Shown here: piece after piece, positions 9,409-16,791 of the stretch
Numbering within the stretch: the stretch's first letter is position 1
How the letters are laid out: each line of letters begins with the position of its first letter
NCBI RefSeq assembly: GCF_030646155.1
Contig: NZ_JAUTDN010000006.1
Coordinates: forward strand, 1 to 64,000
Direction: 5' to 3'
Source of the DNA: Conexibacter sp. CPCC 205762
GTDB taxonomy: Bacteria > Actinomycetota > Thermoleophilia > Solirubrobacterales > Solirubrobacteraceae
DNA length: 64,000 nucleotides
The notes under the pieces: model-generated
Told to the model about the DNA's origin: nothing
Database searches by the model: none
What the model saw: the letters and a program-made list of their open reading frames with translations, nothing else
Position numbers and translations under genes: made by a program

Positions 9409-9870
9409 ATGCCCTGGCACGTCTACCTCTCCGGCGAGATCCACTCCAGCTGGCGCGCGCGGATCGCGAACCAGATCGACGAGGAGGAGCTCGACGTCGA
9501 GCTGAGCGCTCCCGTCACCGACCACGCCAGCAGCGACGACTGCGGCGTCGCGATCCTCGGCGAGCAGCCGAACAGCTTCTGGAAGGACCACATCGGCGCC
9601 GGCGTCAACGCGATTCGCACGCGCACGCTGATCGAGCAGGCGGACGTGGTCGTCGTCCGCTTCGGCGACCAGTACCGCCAGTGGAACGCTGCCTTCGACG
9701 CCGGCTACGCCGCGGCGCTCGGCAAGCCGCTGATCACGCTCCACCCCGAGGAGCACGACCATGCGCTGAAGGAGGTCGACCGCGCCGCGCTCGCCGTCGC
9801 GCGCGAGCCGGAGCAGGTCGTCGACATCCTCCGCTACGTGCTCGACGGGACGCTGCCGCGGCGACGCTGA
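9409..9870 (+). CDS. ytoQ: YtoQ family protein
   Basis: 153 residues, matching the whole length of YtoQ-family proteins: start YLSGEIHSSWR, then APVTDH, FWKDH, NAIRTRTLIEQADVVVVRFG, QWNAAFDAGYAAALGKPLI, and a C-terminal HALKEVD segment. The fold is predicted to resemble nucleoside 2-deoxyribosyltransferases, but I know of no established reaction. ATG 9409 is chosen because the family begins there; an open frame upstream is not conserved and lies opposite the phosphoesterase gene. Divergent from that gene. Confidence 0.9.
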   Translation: MPWHVYLSGEIHSSWRARIANQIDEEELDVELSAPVTDHASSDDCGVAILGEQPNSFWKDHIGAGVNAIRTRTLIEQADVVVVRFGDQYRQWNAAFDAGYAAALGKPLITLHPEEHDHALKEVDRAALAVAREPEQVVDILRYVLDGTLPRRR

Positions 9871-10001
9871 CGCGCCCGCGCGGGAGAATCGCTCACGTAA
9901 GAGGGGCGGGGGCGAGTAGGGTTGGGGCTACAGCACGTCCTGCCGCTCCCAATCCCTCGAGCAACAGCGCCGCGCATCACCTGGAGCAGAGGAGCCGTTC
10001 G

Positions 10002-10340
10002 ATGACCATCTCGCCGCCGACCCAGCCGTTGGAGCTGACCGTCACGCCCGATCGCGAGCGCGCGATCGTCGCCCCGCACGGCGAGCTCGACATCGCGACC
10101 GCGCCGGCGGTCGAGCAGGAGGTCGTCGCACTCTGCGAGCGCGGCTTCGCCGAGGTCTGCCTCGACCTGCGCGGCGTCACCTTCTTCGACTCCAGCGGCC
10201 TGCGGCTGCTGATGCGCCTCGACGACCGGCTGAAGAGCGACGACTGCCGCTTCTCCGTCGATCCGGGCGACGGCGCCGCCGCGCGCGTGCTGCGCCTCAC
10301 CCGCCTCGACGGCCGCTTCGCAGCGCCGTCGCGTCGCTGA
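10002..10340 (+). CDS. STAS-domain anti-sigma factor antagonist
   Basis: 112 residues forming one STAS domain. The motif FFDSSGLRLL holds the serine (DSSG) that an anti-sigma kinase phosphorylates in SpoIIAA/RsbV proteins. The expected role is partner switching: the unphosphorylated protein binds an anti-sigma factor and frees a stress sigma factor. ATG 10002 has GAGGAG 7 bases upstream. No kinase or sigma gene is adjacent, so the partner is encoded elsewhere. A hairpin terminator follows about 30 bases after the stop. Confidence 0.9.
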   Translation: MTISPPTQPLELTVTPDRERAIVAPHGELDIATAPAVEQEVVALCERGFAEVCLDLRGVTFFDSSGLRLLMRLDDRLKSDDCRFSVDPGDGAAARVLRLTRLDGRFAAPSRR

Positions 10341-10368
10341 ACCGCCGCCAACTGACAGTCAAATAGTG

Positions 10369-10403
10369 CATCCCGCCACAGCAGTGTGGGACGGGATCTT
10401 TTC
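10369..10403 (+). terminator. terminator after the STAS gene
   Basis: Arms at about 10370-10380 and 10385-10397 (ATCCCG..CACA with TGTG..CGGGAT, small bulge), loop GCAG, followed by CTTTTC. A plausible Rho-independent terminator for the STAS gene. Confidence 0.65.
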
Positions 10404-10526
10404 AGCGTATACGCGCCAGTCAGGATCGAGTACTGTCGCCCTCGAGCAGGCGTCGGGCGCCTCCAGAATTCGCGTCGGCGATTACCGGCGCGCGGGCCTC
10501 GCGGCCTGAGAAAGGAGGTGGTTGCC

Positions 10527-10589
10527 ATTGAGCAACTCCTGCTTGGGATGCTGCTCCTGCTGCTGATCCTCGTGGTCGTCACCAGGTAG
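10527..10589 (+). CDS. possible tiny membrane peptide with strong ribosome site
   Basis: AAAGGAGG at 10511-10518 is an essentially perfect Shine-Dalgarno. Eight bases behind GGAGG lies ATT (10527), opening a 20-residue hydrophobic frame (MEQLLLGMLLLLLILVVVTR) that stops at TAG 10587-10589. One base on, TTG (10528) opens a Cys-rich 12-residue frame. The only ATG (10548) is too far from the Shine-Dalgarno. The 12-bp hairpin terminator follows 16 bases after the stop, so a short transcript is likely real. Which frame, if any, is translated cannot be decided. It could be a single-helix membrane peptide, a leader peptide or a small RNA. Confidence 0.4.
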   Translation: MEQLLLGMLLLLLILVVVTR

Positions 10590-10605
10590 CACGTCCCAGA
10601 AGAGC

Positions 10606-10640
10606 GAAGAGCCCGGCACCCAACGCCGGGCTCTTCTTTT
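10606..10640 (+). terminator. strong Rho-independent terminator
   Basis: Perfect 12-bp stem (10606-10617 with 10625-10636), 7-base loop and a T-tract at 10637-10640. It ends the tiny unit at 10511-10589. Confidence 0.9.
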
Positions 10641-10799
10641 GAGGCGGCTGCCTCGAGTAACTCCTGCTCGGAATGCACGCACAGTGTACGCCGCTGCCAT
10701 ATCTGTCTTGTAGGCAGCAGTCATTGCAGCCGCGCGTGTGACTGGATGGTGCCAGCCAGTGCTCTTGTTGTCAACGGTTCGGGCGTTCAGACTGGACGT

Positions 10800-11180
10800 A
10801 TGGCAAACGCCAGCCATTCGGTGAGCAATCTCCCAGCCCCTGAGGCGCTCAGGGCGCTGATCGCGGAGAGACGGCTCTCGAATCGCAAGCTGGCGCGGCT
10901 GACCGACGAGGTCAACGCCCCGGCGAGAGGACTCTCTCCCGGGCACATCGGCAACATCGCCCGCGGGGCCGACAGGCCGAGCCTGGCCGCGCTCGCGCTG
11001 ATCGCGCGGGCGGCCGGCGTCGCGCCGAGCTACTTCGTCGAGCATCGCCTCTGGAACGCGCGCAGCCGGCTCGACGAGCGCGTCGTCGGGGTCGAGGAGG
11101 CGCTCGCCGCGTTCAACCGCGTGCAGGCGCTGCTCGATCTCGAAGAGGCGGCGGCGGAGGCGCAGCGCCGCTTCGGCTGA
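10800..11180 (+). CDS. XRE-family helix-turn-helix regulator
   Basis: 126 residues. The N-terminal two thirds form a Cro/CI-type helix-turn-helix (LSNRKLARLTDEVN ... LSPGHIGNIARGADRPSLAALALIARAAGV), then a PSYFVEHRLW segment typical of actinobacterial XRE regulators and an acidic C-terminal helix. ATG 10800 is chosen because the conserved domain begins shortly after; upstream in-frame codons lack a ribosome site. Target unknown; autoregulation is likely for the family. Its 3' end overlaps a possible small antisense gene. Confidence 0.8.
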   Translation: MANASHSVSNLPAPEALRALIAERRLSNRKLARLTDEVNAPARGLSPGHIGNIARGADRPSLAALALIARAAGVAPSYFVEHRLWNARSRLDERVVGVEEALAAFNRVQALLDLEEAAAEAQRRFG

Positions 11181-11322
11181 GCGTCCGCAGCAGCGGCCGC
11201 CGCACCGCCAGCAGCCCGCTCCGCACCGCCGACGACTGCGGCAGTCTCGCCGCCGCCCGCCCGATCGCCTCGACCACCTCGGCCAGCGCCGCCAGCTCCG
11301 TCTCGCTCAGTCCCGTTCGCAT
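11113..11322 (-). CDS. small hypothetical protein (doubtful)
   Basis: 69 residues: an amphipathic N-terminal helix (SETELAALAEVVEAIGRAAA) and a basic, Pro-rich tail. ATG 11322 has AGAGG only two bases upstream, closer than ideal. It lies 96 bases downstream of the YbdK-like gene on the same strand and overlaps the XRE gene by 68 bases tail to tail. No family recognised. It may be non-coding; the regular helix pattern is the only argument for it. Confidence 0.3.
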   Translation of the reverse strand: MRTGLSETELAALAEVVEAIGRAAARLPQSSAVRSGLLAVRRPLLRTLSRSGAAPPPPPLRDRAAPARG

Positions 11323-11418
11323 GACCTCTTGAGGCCCGCGCGCCGGATCTTCGCCCCGCCGCGCCCGCGGTCCGGCCGCGGCGCCGGCGTCTGCGTCGGC
11401 CGGGTGGGCAGCCGCCGC

Positions 11419-12552
11419 TCAGCCCGCGGCGGCCGCCGCGGGACCGGGCGGCGCGGCCGTGCCCGCCGCCGTCAACGCGGTCATCTCGCGCAGCAGCGTC
11501 CCCATCCCGCCGATCGCGTGCAGCGCCCGCTGGCGGCCGGCGCCGCCACCCCGTTCGAGCAGGCCGCGGAGGCTGTCGAGCTCGGCGCCGCAGTCGAGCT
11601 CGCGGGCGGTCGGGGCGAGCGTCGCGAGCAGCTCGTCCAGCAGCTGCGAGACGGGGCGGAGGGTGCCGTCGGCGCCGGGCAGCCGCGCCGTGACGCCGAA
11701 GCGGGCGGCGCGGAAGACGCCCTCGTCCAGCAGCTCGCCGGGCGGGTCGGCGCTCGCGTCGCCGTTGGTCTCGTCGGCGGCGTGGCGGGCGAGGCAGTGG
11801 ACGAGCGCGACGAGGCCGGCGAGGTCGTCGAGCGAGGCCTGCGTGTCGAGCGCGCGGATCTCGACGGTGCCCAGCCGCGGATGCGGCCGCAGCTTCCACC
11901 AGAACCAGGTGTAGTCGGGCACGTCGGCCGCTCTCGTCAGCAGCGCGGTGATCGCGTCGAAGTCGTCGAAGTCGCGCAGCGCGCGCGGGACGCCGGAGCG
12001 CGGCCAGCCGCGCATCGTCACCTCGCGCACCGACGCCAGCCCCGTGTCGCGGCCGTGGCGGAAGGGCGAGTTGGCGCCGAGCGCCTGCAGCAGCGGCAGA
12101 TGGCGCCGGAGGCCGTTGAAGGCGCGCACGGCGGTCTGCGCGTCCGGCATGCCGACATGGACGTGGAGGCCGCTGACGGAGGTCGCGACGGCGTCGCCGA
12201 GCAGCTCGCGGATCCGCTCGTAGCGCTCCTTGTCGGTGATCTCCGCCTCGCCCTCGCCGGCGAGCGGATGGGTGCCGGCGCCGAGCAGCCCGGCGCCGGT
12301 CGCGATCACCGCCCGCCGCAGCCCGCCGAGCGTCCCGACCGCCTCGCCGACGGTGCGGCAGACGTCGGTGATCAGCTCGACCTGGCAGGCGTGCAGCTCG
12401 CGCTCGACGCGGCCGTCGTGCGGCCCGAGCCGCTCGATCACGGCGGCGGAGCTGTTGACCTGCGCGCCGCTGACGGGGTCGACCAGGAACAGCTCCTCCT
12501 CGACCCCGAGCGAGAACGGCGTCCCGTCACCGAAGCGGTTGTCGTCGCTCAT
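11419..12552 (-). CDS. ybdK: YbdK-type carboxylate-amine ligase (GCS2 family)
   Basis: 377 residues, close to E. coli YbdK (372). Near the N-terminus FSLGVEEELFLVDP is the glutamate-cysteine ligase 2 signature; GLHVHVGMPD and the MRGWPRSGVP segment are other conserved blocks, holding metal and substrate ligands. The family makes an ATP-dependent bond between the gamma-carboxyl of glutamate and an amine; YbdK itself has weak glutamate-cysteine ligase activity. The actual amine is unknown here. Actinobacteria use relatives for mycothiol-independent or ergothioneine pathways, but no such partner genes are near. No clear ribosome site at ATG 12552, so the start is from family length. Confidence 0.88.
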   Translation of the reverse strand: MSDDNRFGDGTPFSLGVEEELFLVDPVSGAQVNSSAAVIERLGPHDGRVERELHACQVELITDVCRTVGEAVGTLGGLRRAVIATGAGLLGAGTHPLAGEGEAEITDKERYERIRELLGDAVATSVSGLHVHVGMPDAQTAVRAFNGLRRHLPLLQALGANSPFRHGRDTGLASVREVTMRGWPRSGVPRALRDFDDFDAITALLTRAADVPDYTWFWWKLRPHPRLGTVEIRALDTQASLDDLAGLVALVHCLARHAADETNGDASADPPGELLDEGVFRAARFGVTARLPGADGTLRPVSQLLDELLATLAPTARELDCGAELDSLRGLLERGGGAGRQRALHAIGGMGTLLREMTALTAAGTAAPPGPAAAAAG

Positions 12553-12664
12553 GCTGGGAGGGAGTACCCGCCAGCCGGCAAGGCGACGCCGTCCGTCAAC
12601 GTTTTCGCCGCTCGCTTCACGGGCAGCTCATAACGACTGAAACTTCTCTGAATCGGAGCAGACA

Positions 12665-12820
12665 TTGATTGCGCTGGGATTGATCCTGTTGTTGATCGGG
12701 CTGCTCGTGAGCAGCGGCATCCTGTGGACGATCGGAATCGTCCTCGTGCTCGTCGGGATCGTGCTGTGGATCCTCGGCGCCACCGGCCGCGCGGTCGGCG
12801 GACGCGAACGCTGGTACTGA
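12665..12820 (+). CDS. DUF6131 family small membrane protein
   Basis: 51 residues from TTG 12665, with GGAG six bases upstream. Two hydrophobic helices (about 2-20 and 21-42) are followed by a short GRAVGGRERWY tail. The pattern 'helix - LWTIGIVLVLVGIVLWILG - RAVGGR.WY' is that of DUF6131 peptides, widespread in actinobacteria and of unknown function. Divergent from the YbdK-like gene. A small basic C-terminus suggests that the tail lies in the cytoplasm. Confidence 0.85.
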   Translation: MIALGLILLLIGLLVSSGILWTIGIVLVLVGIVLWILGATGRAVGGRERWY

Positions 12821-12839
12821 CGCCCGCAGACGGCCGCCG

Positions 12840-13355
12840 CTAGCCGGCGGCCGGTCTGCTGGAGCCTTCCACCGCCGCCTCGGCTGCGTCGCCGCGGTCG
12901 GGCAGGGTGCCGGCGGGGATCGGCTCGCGCCGCTCCGCGAGCGCCTTCAGCCGCCGCAGCGACTCGTGGTTGCGCAGCCGCACGAGCGGGTCGGTGAGCG
13001 CGTTCATGAACAGGCGGCTGCGCCCGTCGGCCGGGCCCTCGTCCATCTCGACCCGCGTGCCCGCAGGCGAGGGGTGCAAGCGCAGCGTCACGTGCGCTCT
13101 CGTGAACGGCCGCGCCTGCACCAGCAGTCTCAGCAGCCGCGGTCGTTCGCACTGCTGCACGGCGCTGTGGTCCTTCAGCTGCAGCGGGCCGAAGCCGATC
13201 GCGTGGTCGAAGGCCGAGCCGGGCGCGGGGAAGTGCGCGTCGGCGCGGCGGATCCGCTTGGAGCCGACGACCCAGCGGGCGTAGGCGCGCGGATCGCTCA
13301 GCACGTCGAAGACCCGCTCGGGCGGCGCGGCGACGTCGATCTCGTTGTGCGCCAT
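12840..13355 (-). CDS. SRPBCC (START-like) family protein
   Basis: 171 residues. The first ~145 form an SRPBCC/polyketide-cyclase-like domain, beginning EIDVAAPPERVFDVLSDPRAYARWV, the standard opening of this hydrophobic-ligand-binding fold. It is followed by a Arg/Pro/Ala-rich tail of about 25 residues. Ligand unknown. ATG 13355 overlaps the stop of an upstream 19-codon ORF (TGATG) and has no ribosome site of its own, so its translation probably depends on the mini-ORF. The stop lies 20 bases from the convergent DUF6131 stop. Confidence 0.82.
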   Translation of the reverse strand: MAHNEIDVAAPPERVFDVLSDPRAYARWVVGSKRIRRADAHFPAPGSAFDHAIGFGPLQLKDHSAVQQCERPRLLRLLVQARPFTRAHVTLRLHPSPAGTRVEMDEGPADGRSRLFMNALTDPLVRLRNHESLRRLKALAERREPIPAGTLPDRGDAAEAAVEGSSRPAAG

Positions 13356-13414
13356 CAGGCGGCCGTCGCGATCTCCGCGCGCGCCAGCTGCGGCGCGGTC
13401 GTTCTGTCGAGCAT
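13355..13414 (-). CDS. 19-codon ORF coupled to the SRPBCC gene
   Basis: ATG 13414 is preceded by GAGGAGA at 8 bases, the best ribosome site in this unit. The 19-residue product (MLDRTTAPQLARAEIATAA) ends TGATG, sharing bases with the SRPBCC start. It looks like a coupling or leader ORF. It could instead be a short independent peptide; I recognise no family. Confidence 0.5.
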   Translation of the reverse strand: MLDRTTAPQLARAEIATAA

Positions 13415-13605
13415 CGTGGATTCTCCTCGTTCGGTGTCGTGAGACTGAGCTGCCCGGCGCGCCGCGGGAGAAACAGATCTCGCGATCTTCCGCCTGCAGC
13501 ACCTCGGCGCGCAGCAGCTCTTCCGCGCGGGGAGCGCGCCGGCGCCGCCGGGCGCGAGGTACCGCTGTCCTGCGCGCGCCGCTTCAAACAGCGCGCGTCC
13601 GCCGT

Positions 13606-14859
13606 CTACAGCAGCCCGTGCCGCGGCGGCGGGGTGCCGTTGAGCACGTGGCGGCCGATGTGCTGGAGCTTCCAGCGGGGCGGGTCGTGGAGCGTGTGGG
13701 TGCGGGCGTTGCGCCAGTGGCGGTCGAGGTTGAGCGCCGCCAGGCTCGAGCGCGTGCCGGAGACCTCGAAGAGCGCGTTGGTCAGCTCGATCGCGGCGCG
13801 GTCGGCGGCGACCTTGGCGGTCGCGACGGCGATCGAGGCGGCGGCCGCGGCCTCCTCGGTGACGCCCGCGCCGCGCGCGGCCGTCGCGCCCTGCGCGTCG
13901 TCGCCGCCCGCGCGCGCCGCGTCGATGCTGGCGGCCGCGTCGGCGAGCAGGACCTCGGCGGTGCGCAGCGTCAGCTGCAGCTCGCCAAACCGCTGCAGCA
14001 GCAGCGCGTCGTCGCTGGCGAACTCGACGCCGGCCTCGAACCACGGCCGCGCGTAGTCGCGCACGAAGCGGACCGCCTCGCGCAGCGCGGCGCCGGCGAT
14101 GCCGGTGTCGATCGCGGCGTGCAGCAGCTGCGCCTGCGCGCCGAACAGCTGCGGGCCGTCGAACGTGCGGTGGTGCTCGACGACGTGGCCCTCGGCGACC
14201 GTCACGTCGGTCAGCCTGACCGTGCCGGAGGCGGTCGTGCGCTGGCCCATCCCGTCCCAGTCGTCGACGATCTCGACACCGGCGGCGTCGGCCGGCACGA
14301 ACGCGACGACGGCGCGCTCCTGCGCGTCGAGCGCGAGCACGCCGAGCCAGTCGGCGAACAGCGAGCCGGTGCAGTAGTGCTTGACGCCGTCGAGCGCGAG
14401 CCGGCCTCCGTCGCGTCGCGCCAGCCGCGTGCGGTAGTCCTGCACATGGCGCGTGTCGCGCTCGGACTGGGCGTTGGCGATCTGCGCGCCGGCCAGCAGC
14501 TCGCCGAAGAAGAACGCCCGCTGGCCGGGGTCGCCCTGCTGCTTGAGGACGTTGACGTAGACGAAGTGGCTCTGCGGGATCTGCGCGACGTTGGGGTCGC
14601 CGGCGGCGAGCAGGCGGAAGACCTCGGCGAGCGTCGCGGCGCTCGCGTCGATGCCGCCGTGCTCGCGCGGGACGGTGATCGCCAGCAGCCCGCTGGCGGC
14701 CAGCTCGCGCACCTCGGCGTGGGGGAGGCGGCGCTCGGCGTCGCGCTCGGCGGCCTCGACCGCCAGCTCTCTGCCGAGCCGGGCGGCGGCCGCGACGGCC
14801 TGCGCCTCGTCGGCGATCAGGTCGGCCGGCGGGCGGGTGGGACGGGAAGACGAAGACAC
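13606..14859 (-). CDS. sfnB: SfnB-family flavin-dependent oxidoreductase (acyl-CoA dehydrogenase fold)
   Basis: 417 residues with an acyl-CoA dehydrogenase fold. Conserved blocks: ITVPREHGG near 75, IPQSHF near 105, HYCTGSLFADW in the middle domain, GMGQRTTASGTV, and the C-terminal NARTHTLHDPPRWK. The last is shared by SfnB and DszC proteins, which act on organosulfur compounds with reduced flavin rather than acyl-CoA. SfnB is linked to dimethyl sulfone and other sulfur scavenging in pseudomonads. GTG 14859 lacks a ribosome site; TATAAG on the minus strand about 11 bases upstream may be a -10 for a very short leader. Divergent from the LuxR-type regulator and related to the gene at 16788. Confidence 0.85.
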   Translation of the reverse strand: MSSSSRPTRPPADLIADEAQAVAAAARLGRELAVEAAERDAERRLPHAEVRELAASGLLAITVPREHGGIDASAATLAEVFRLLAAGDPNVAQIPQSHFVYVNVLKQQGDPGQRAFFFGELLAGAQIANAQSERDTRHVQDYRTRLARRDGGRLALDGVKHYCTGSLFADWLGVLALDAQERAVVAFVPADAAGVEIVDDWDGMGQRTTASGTVRLTDVTVAEGHVVEHHRTFDGPQLFGAQAQLLHAAIDTGIAGAALREAVRFVRDYARPWFEAGVEFASDDALLLQRFGELQLTLRTAEVLLADAAASIDAARAGGDDAQGATAARGAGVTEEAAAAASIAVATAKVAADRAAIELTNALFEVSGTRSSLAALNLDRHWRNARTHTLHDPPRWKLQHIGRHVLNGTPPPRHGLL

Positions 14860-14894
14860 GGTCGCGACAACTTATACGGGTAGGTGGAAGAAAA

Positions 14895-14907
14895 CGGAAC
14901 CATTCCG
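14895..14907. promoter_or_regulatory. dyad between sfnB and the LuxR-type gene
   Basis: CGGAA-CCA-TTCCG is a perfect 5-bp inverted repeat in the 71-base divergent region, 23 bases before the regulator's ATG. Candidate operator controlling both directions. Confidence 0.4.
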
Positions 14908-14930
14908 GTCGACATCGTACGATTCACCCG

Positions 14931-15575
14931 ATGGGTACCGAACCGGAAGCGGTCGCGCCGGGATTCGACGGGCGTGTCGACGTGCTCGTGGTCGACGAGC
15001 ACGACCCCAGCCGCCTCGGCCTCGCGCTGCTGCTGCGGCGCCAGCCGTGGGTCCGCCGCTGCGCGCTCGCGACCGACCAGCGCGAGGCGGCCGAGCTGGT
15101 CCGCCGCGACCGGCCCGACGTCGCGGTCGTCGACATCTCCAACGCCGGCCCGTTCGTCGGCCTCGTGGTCGAGACGCTGCGCGCGCCGCACCCCGGTCTG
15201 CGGCTGCTGCTGACCGCCCGCTGCGCGACCGTCTCCTGCGCCCTGCTGCGGCACGTCGACGCGCCCTTCCTGCCGTATGGAACGCCCGGCAGAGAGCTGG
15301 TCGAGGGCGTGCTCGCCGCCGTGCGCGAGGCGGCGCCCGCGGCTGCGAGCGGCCAGCCGGTCGCCGACGATCCCTTGACCCCGCGCGAGCGCGACGTGCT
15401 GACGCTGCTGGCGACAGGCGCGACCAACCGCGAGATCGCCGCGCAGCTGCATCTGGGGCCCGACTCGATCAAGAAGCACGCCTCCGCGATCTACCGCAAG
15501 CTCGGCGTCCGCAACCGCACCGAGGCGGTCCAGCGCTACGCCCAGCTTCCCCGATCGGGTACTCCTCGGGCATAA
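14931..15575 (+). CDS. LuxR/NarL-type response regulator with degenerate receiver
   Basis: 214 residues: an N-terminal receiver-like domain (~15-130) and a C-terminal LuxR helix-turn-helix (LTPRERDVLTLLATGATNREIAAQL, ~148-210). The acidic pocket (VVDEHD) and a phospho-acceptor candidate (VVDIS, ~65) are present, but the conserved Lys before the fifth strand is replaced by PY, so phosphorylation may be lost. No histidine kinase is adjacent. Position between sfnB and the monooxygenase/ABC cluster suggests it regulates sulfur scavenging. The 40-base gap to the next gene allows co-transcription. Confidence 0.82.
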   Translation: MGTEPEAVAPGFDGRVDVLVVDEHDPSRLGLALLLRRQPWVRRCALATDQREAAELVRRDRPDVAVVDISNAGPFVGLVVETLRAPHPGLRLLLTARCATVSCALLRHVDAPFLPYGTPGRELVEGVLAAVREAAPAAASGQPVADDPLTPRERDVLTLLATGATNREIAAQLHLGPDSIKKHASAIYRKLGVRNRTEAVQRYAQLPRSGTPRA

Positions 15576-15615
15576 ACCTGACAAAAGCGATCGACAAAGC
15601 AAGGATGAGCGCATC

Positions 15616-16791
15616 ATGTCGCTCACCTTCCACTGGTTCCTCCCGACGTACGGGGACAGCCGCCACCTCGTCGGCGGCGGTCACGGCCTCCAGGCGGGGA
15701 CCGCCGGCGGCGCCCGACCGGCGACGCTCGACTACCTCGGCCAGATCGCCCGCTCGGCCGAGCAGCTCGGCTTCGACGGCGCGCTGACGCCCGCCGGCGC
15801 CTGGTGCGAGGACGCCTGGCTGACGACCGCGATGCTGGTCGAGCAGACGCGCCGGCTGAAGTTCCTCGTCGCCTTCCGCCCCGGCCTGCTGTCGCCGACG
15901 CTCGGCGCGCAGATGGCGGCGACCTACCAGCGCCACTCGAACGGCCGCCTGCTGCTGAACGTCGTCGTCGGCGGCGAGTCGCACGAGCAGCGCTCCTACG
16001 GCGACTTCCTCGACAAGGACGCGCGCTACGCCCGCGCCGACGAGTTCCTGACGATCGTCCGACGGCTGTGGGCCGGCGAGACGGTCGACTTCGACGGGGC
16101 GCACGAGCGGGTCGAGGGCGCCGTCCTCGGGCGCCTGCCGGAACCGGCGCCGCCGATCTACCTCGGCGGCTCCAGCCCCGCCGCCGGCACGGTCACGGCG
16201 AAGCACGTCGACGTCTACCTGACGTGGGGCGAGCCGCCGGCCGCGGTCGCGCAGAAGATCGCCTGGATCAGGGCGCTCGCCGAGGCCGAGGGCCGCACGG
16301 TCCGCTTCGGCATCCGCCTGCACGTAATCACGCGCGACCGCTCCGAGCAGGCGTGGGCGGAGGCGCAGCGGCTGCTCGACGGGCTCGACCCGGCGACGAT
16401 CTCCAGAGTCCAGGCCGGCCTCGCCAGAAGCGAGTCGGAGGGGCAGAAGCGGATGCTGGCGCTGCACGGCGGCAGCAAGGACGAGCTCGAGGTCGCGCCC
16501 AACCTGTGGGCTGGCGTCGGACTCGTGCGCGGCGGTGCCGGCACGGCGCTCGTCGGCTCCCATGAGGAGGTCGCCGAGCGGATCGCCGAGTACCACGCGC
16601 TCGGGATCGACGAGTTCGTGCTCTCCGGCCATCCCCACCTGGAGGAGGCCTACTGGTTCGGCGAGGGCGTGCTGCCGCTGCTGCGCCGGCGCGGCCTGTG
16701 GGAGCACCCGGCCGGCGCCGCCGACGTCGACGAGCGCGCGGCGGTGCCGTTCGCGCCGACGGCGCGGCCGAAGGCGGAGGCGGCGTCATGA
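15616..16791 (+). CDS. LLM-class flavin monooxygenase, SsuD-like
   Basis: 391 residues in the bacterial luciferase-like fold. The opening FHWFLPTYGDSR and later RHSNGRLLLNVVVGGE, EFVLSGHPHLEEAYWFGEGVLP are strongly SsuD-like; SsuD uses FMNH2 and O2 to split alkanesulfonates into aldehyde and sulfite. Length is near SsuD (~380). The exact sulfonate is unknown. AAGGA lies 11 bases upstream of ATG 15616. The stop overlaps the next gene by ATGA. With the flavoenzymes downstream it forms one run of genes to about 24,990. Reduced flavin must come from a separate reductase, for example that at 42,472. Confidence 0.9.
   Translation: MSLTFHWFLPTYGDSRHLVGGGHGLQAGTAGGARPATLDYLGQIARSAEQLGFDGALTPAGAWCEDAWLTTAMLVEQTRRLKFLVAFRPGLLSPTLGAQMAATYQRHSNGRLLLNVVVGGESHEQRSYGDFLDKDARYARADEFLTIVRRLWAGETVDFDGAHERVEGAVLGRLPEPAPPIYLGGSSPAAGTVTAKHVDVYLTWGEPPAAVAQKIAWIRALAEAEGRTVRFGIRLHVITRDRSEQAWAEAQRLLDGLDPATISRVQAGLARSESEGQKRMLALHGGSKDELEVAPNLWAGVGLVRGGAGTALVGSHEEVAERIAEYHALGIDEFVLSGHPHLEEAYWFGEGVLPLLRRRGLWEHPAGAADVDERAAVPFAPTARPKAEAAS

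Larger units (their letters stand above)
10341..10799. other. 460-base region without an ordinary gene
   Basis: Holds the STAS terminator (10369-10403), a tiny transcription unit with a perfect Shine-Dalgarno (10511-10518) and its own strong terminator (10606-10640), then the AT-richer upstream region of the XRE regulator. A 22-base element at 10530-10551 is repeated with three mismatches at 10655-10676, beyond the terminator. No longer conserved frame is visible on either strand. Confidence 0.6.

Noticed and set aside
7780-9762. In-frame N-terminal extension of the HtrA protease over 660 codons
   Set aside because: Low-complexity Arg/Pro/Ala sequence antisense to the phosphoesterase gene; the HtrA layout is complete from 7779.
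10528-10566. Cys-rich 12-residue peptide from TTG 10528 as a separate gene
   Set aside because: Very short, overlaps the hydrophobic frame, and I cannot show which is translated; kept only as a possibility in the finding on the tiny unit.
13414-13605. Extra gene in the gap between the SRPBCC unit and sfnB
   Set aside because: Open frames there are shadows without ribosome sites or recognisable domains.
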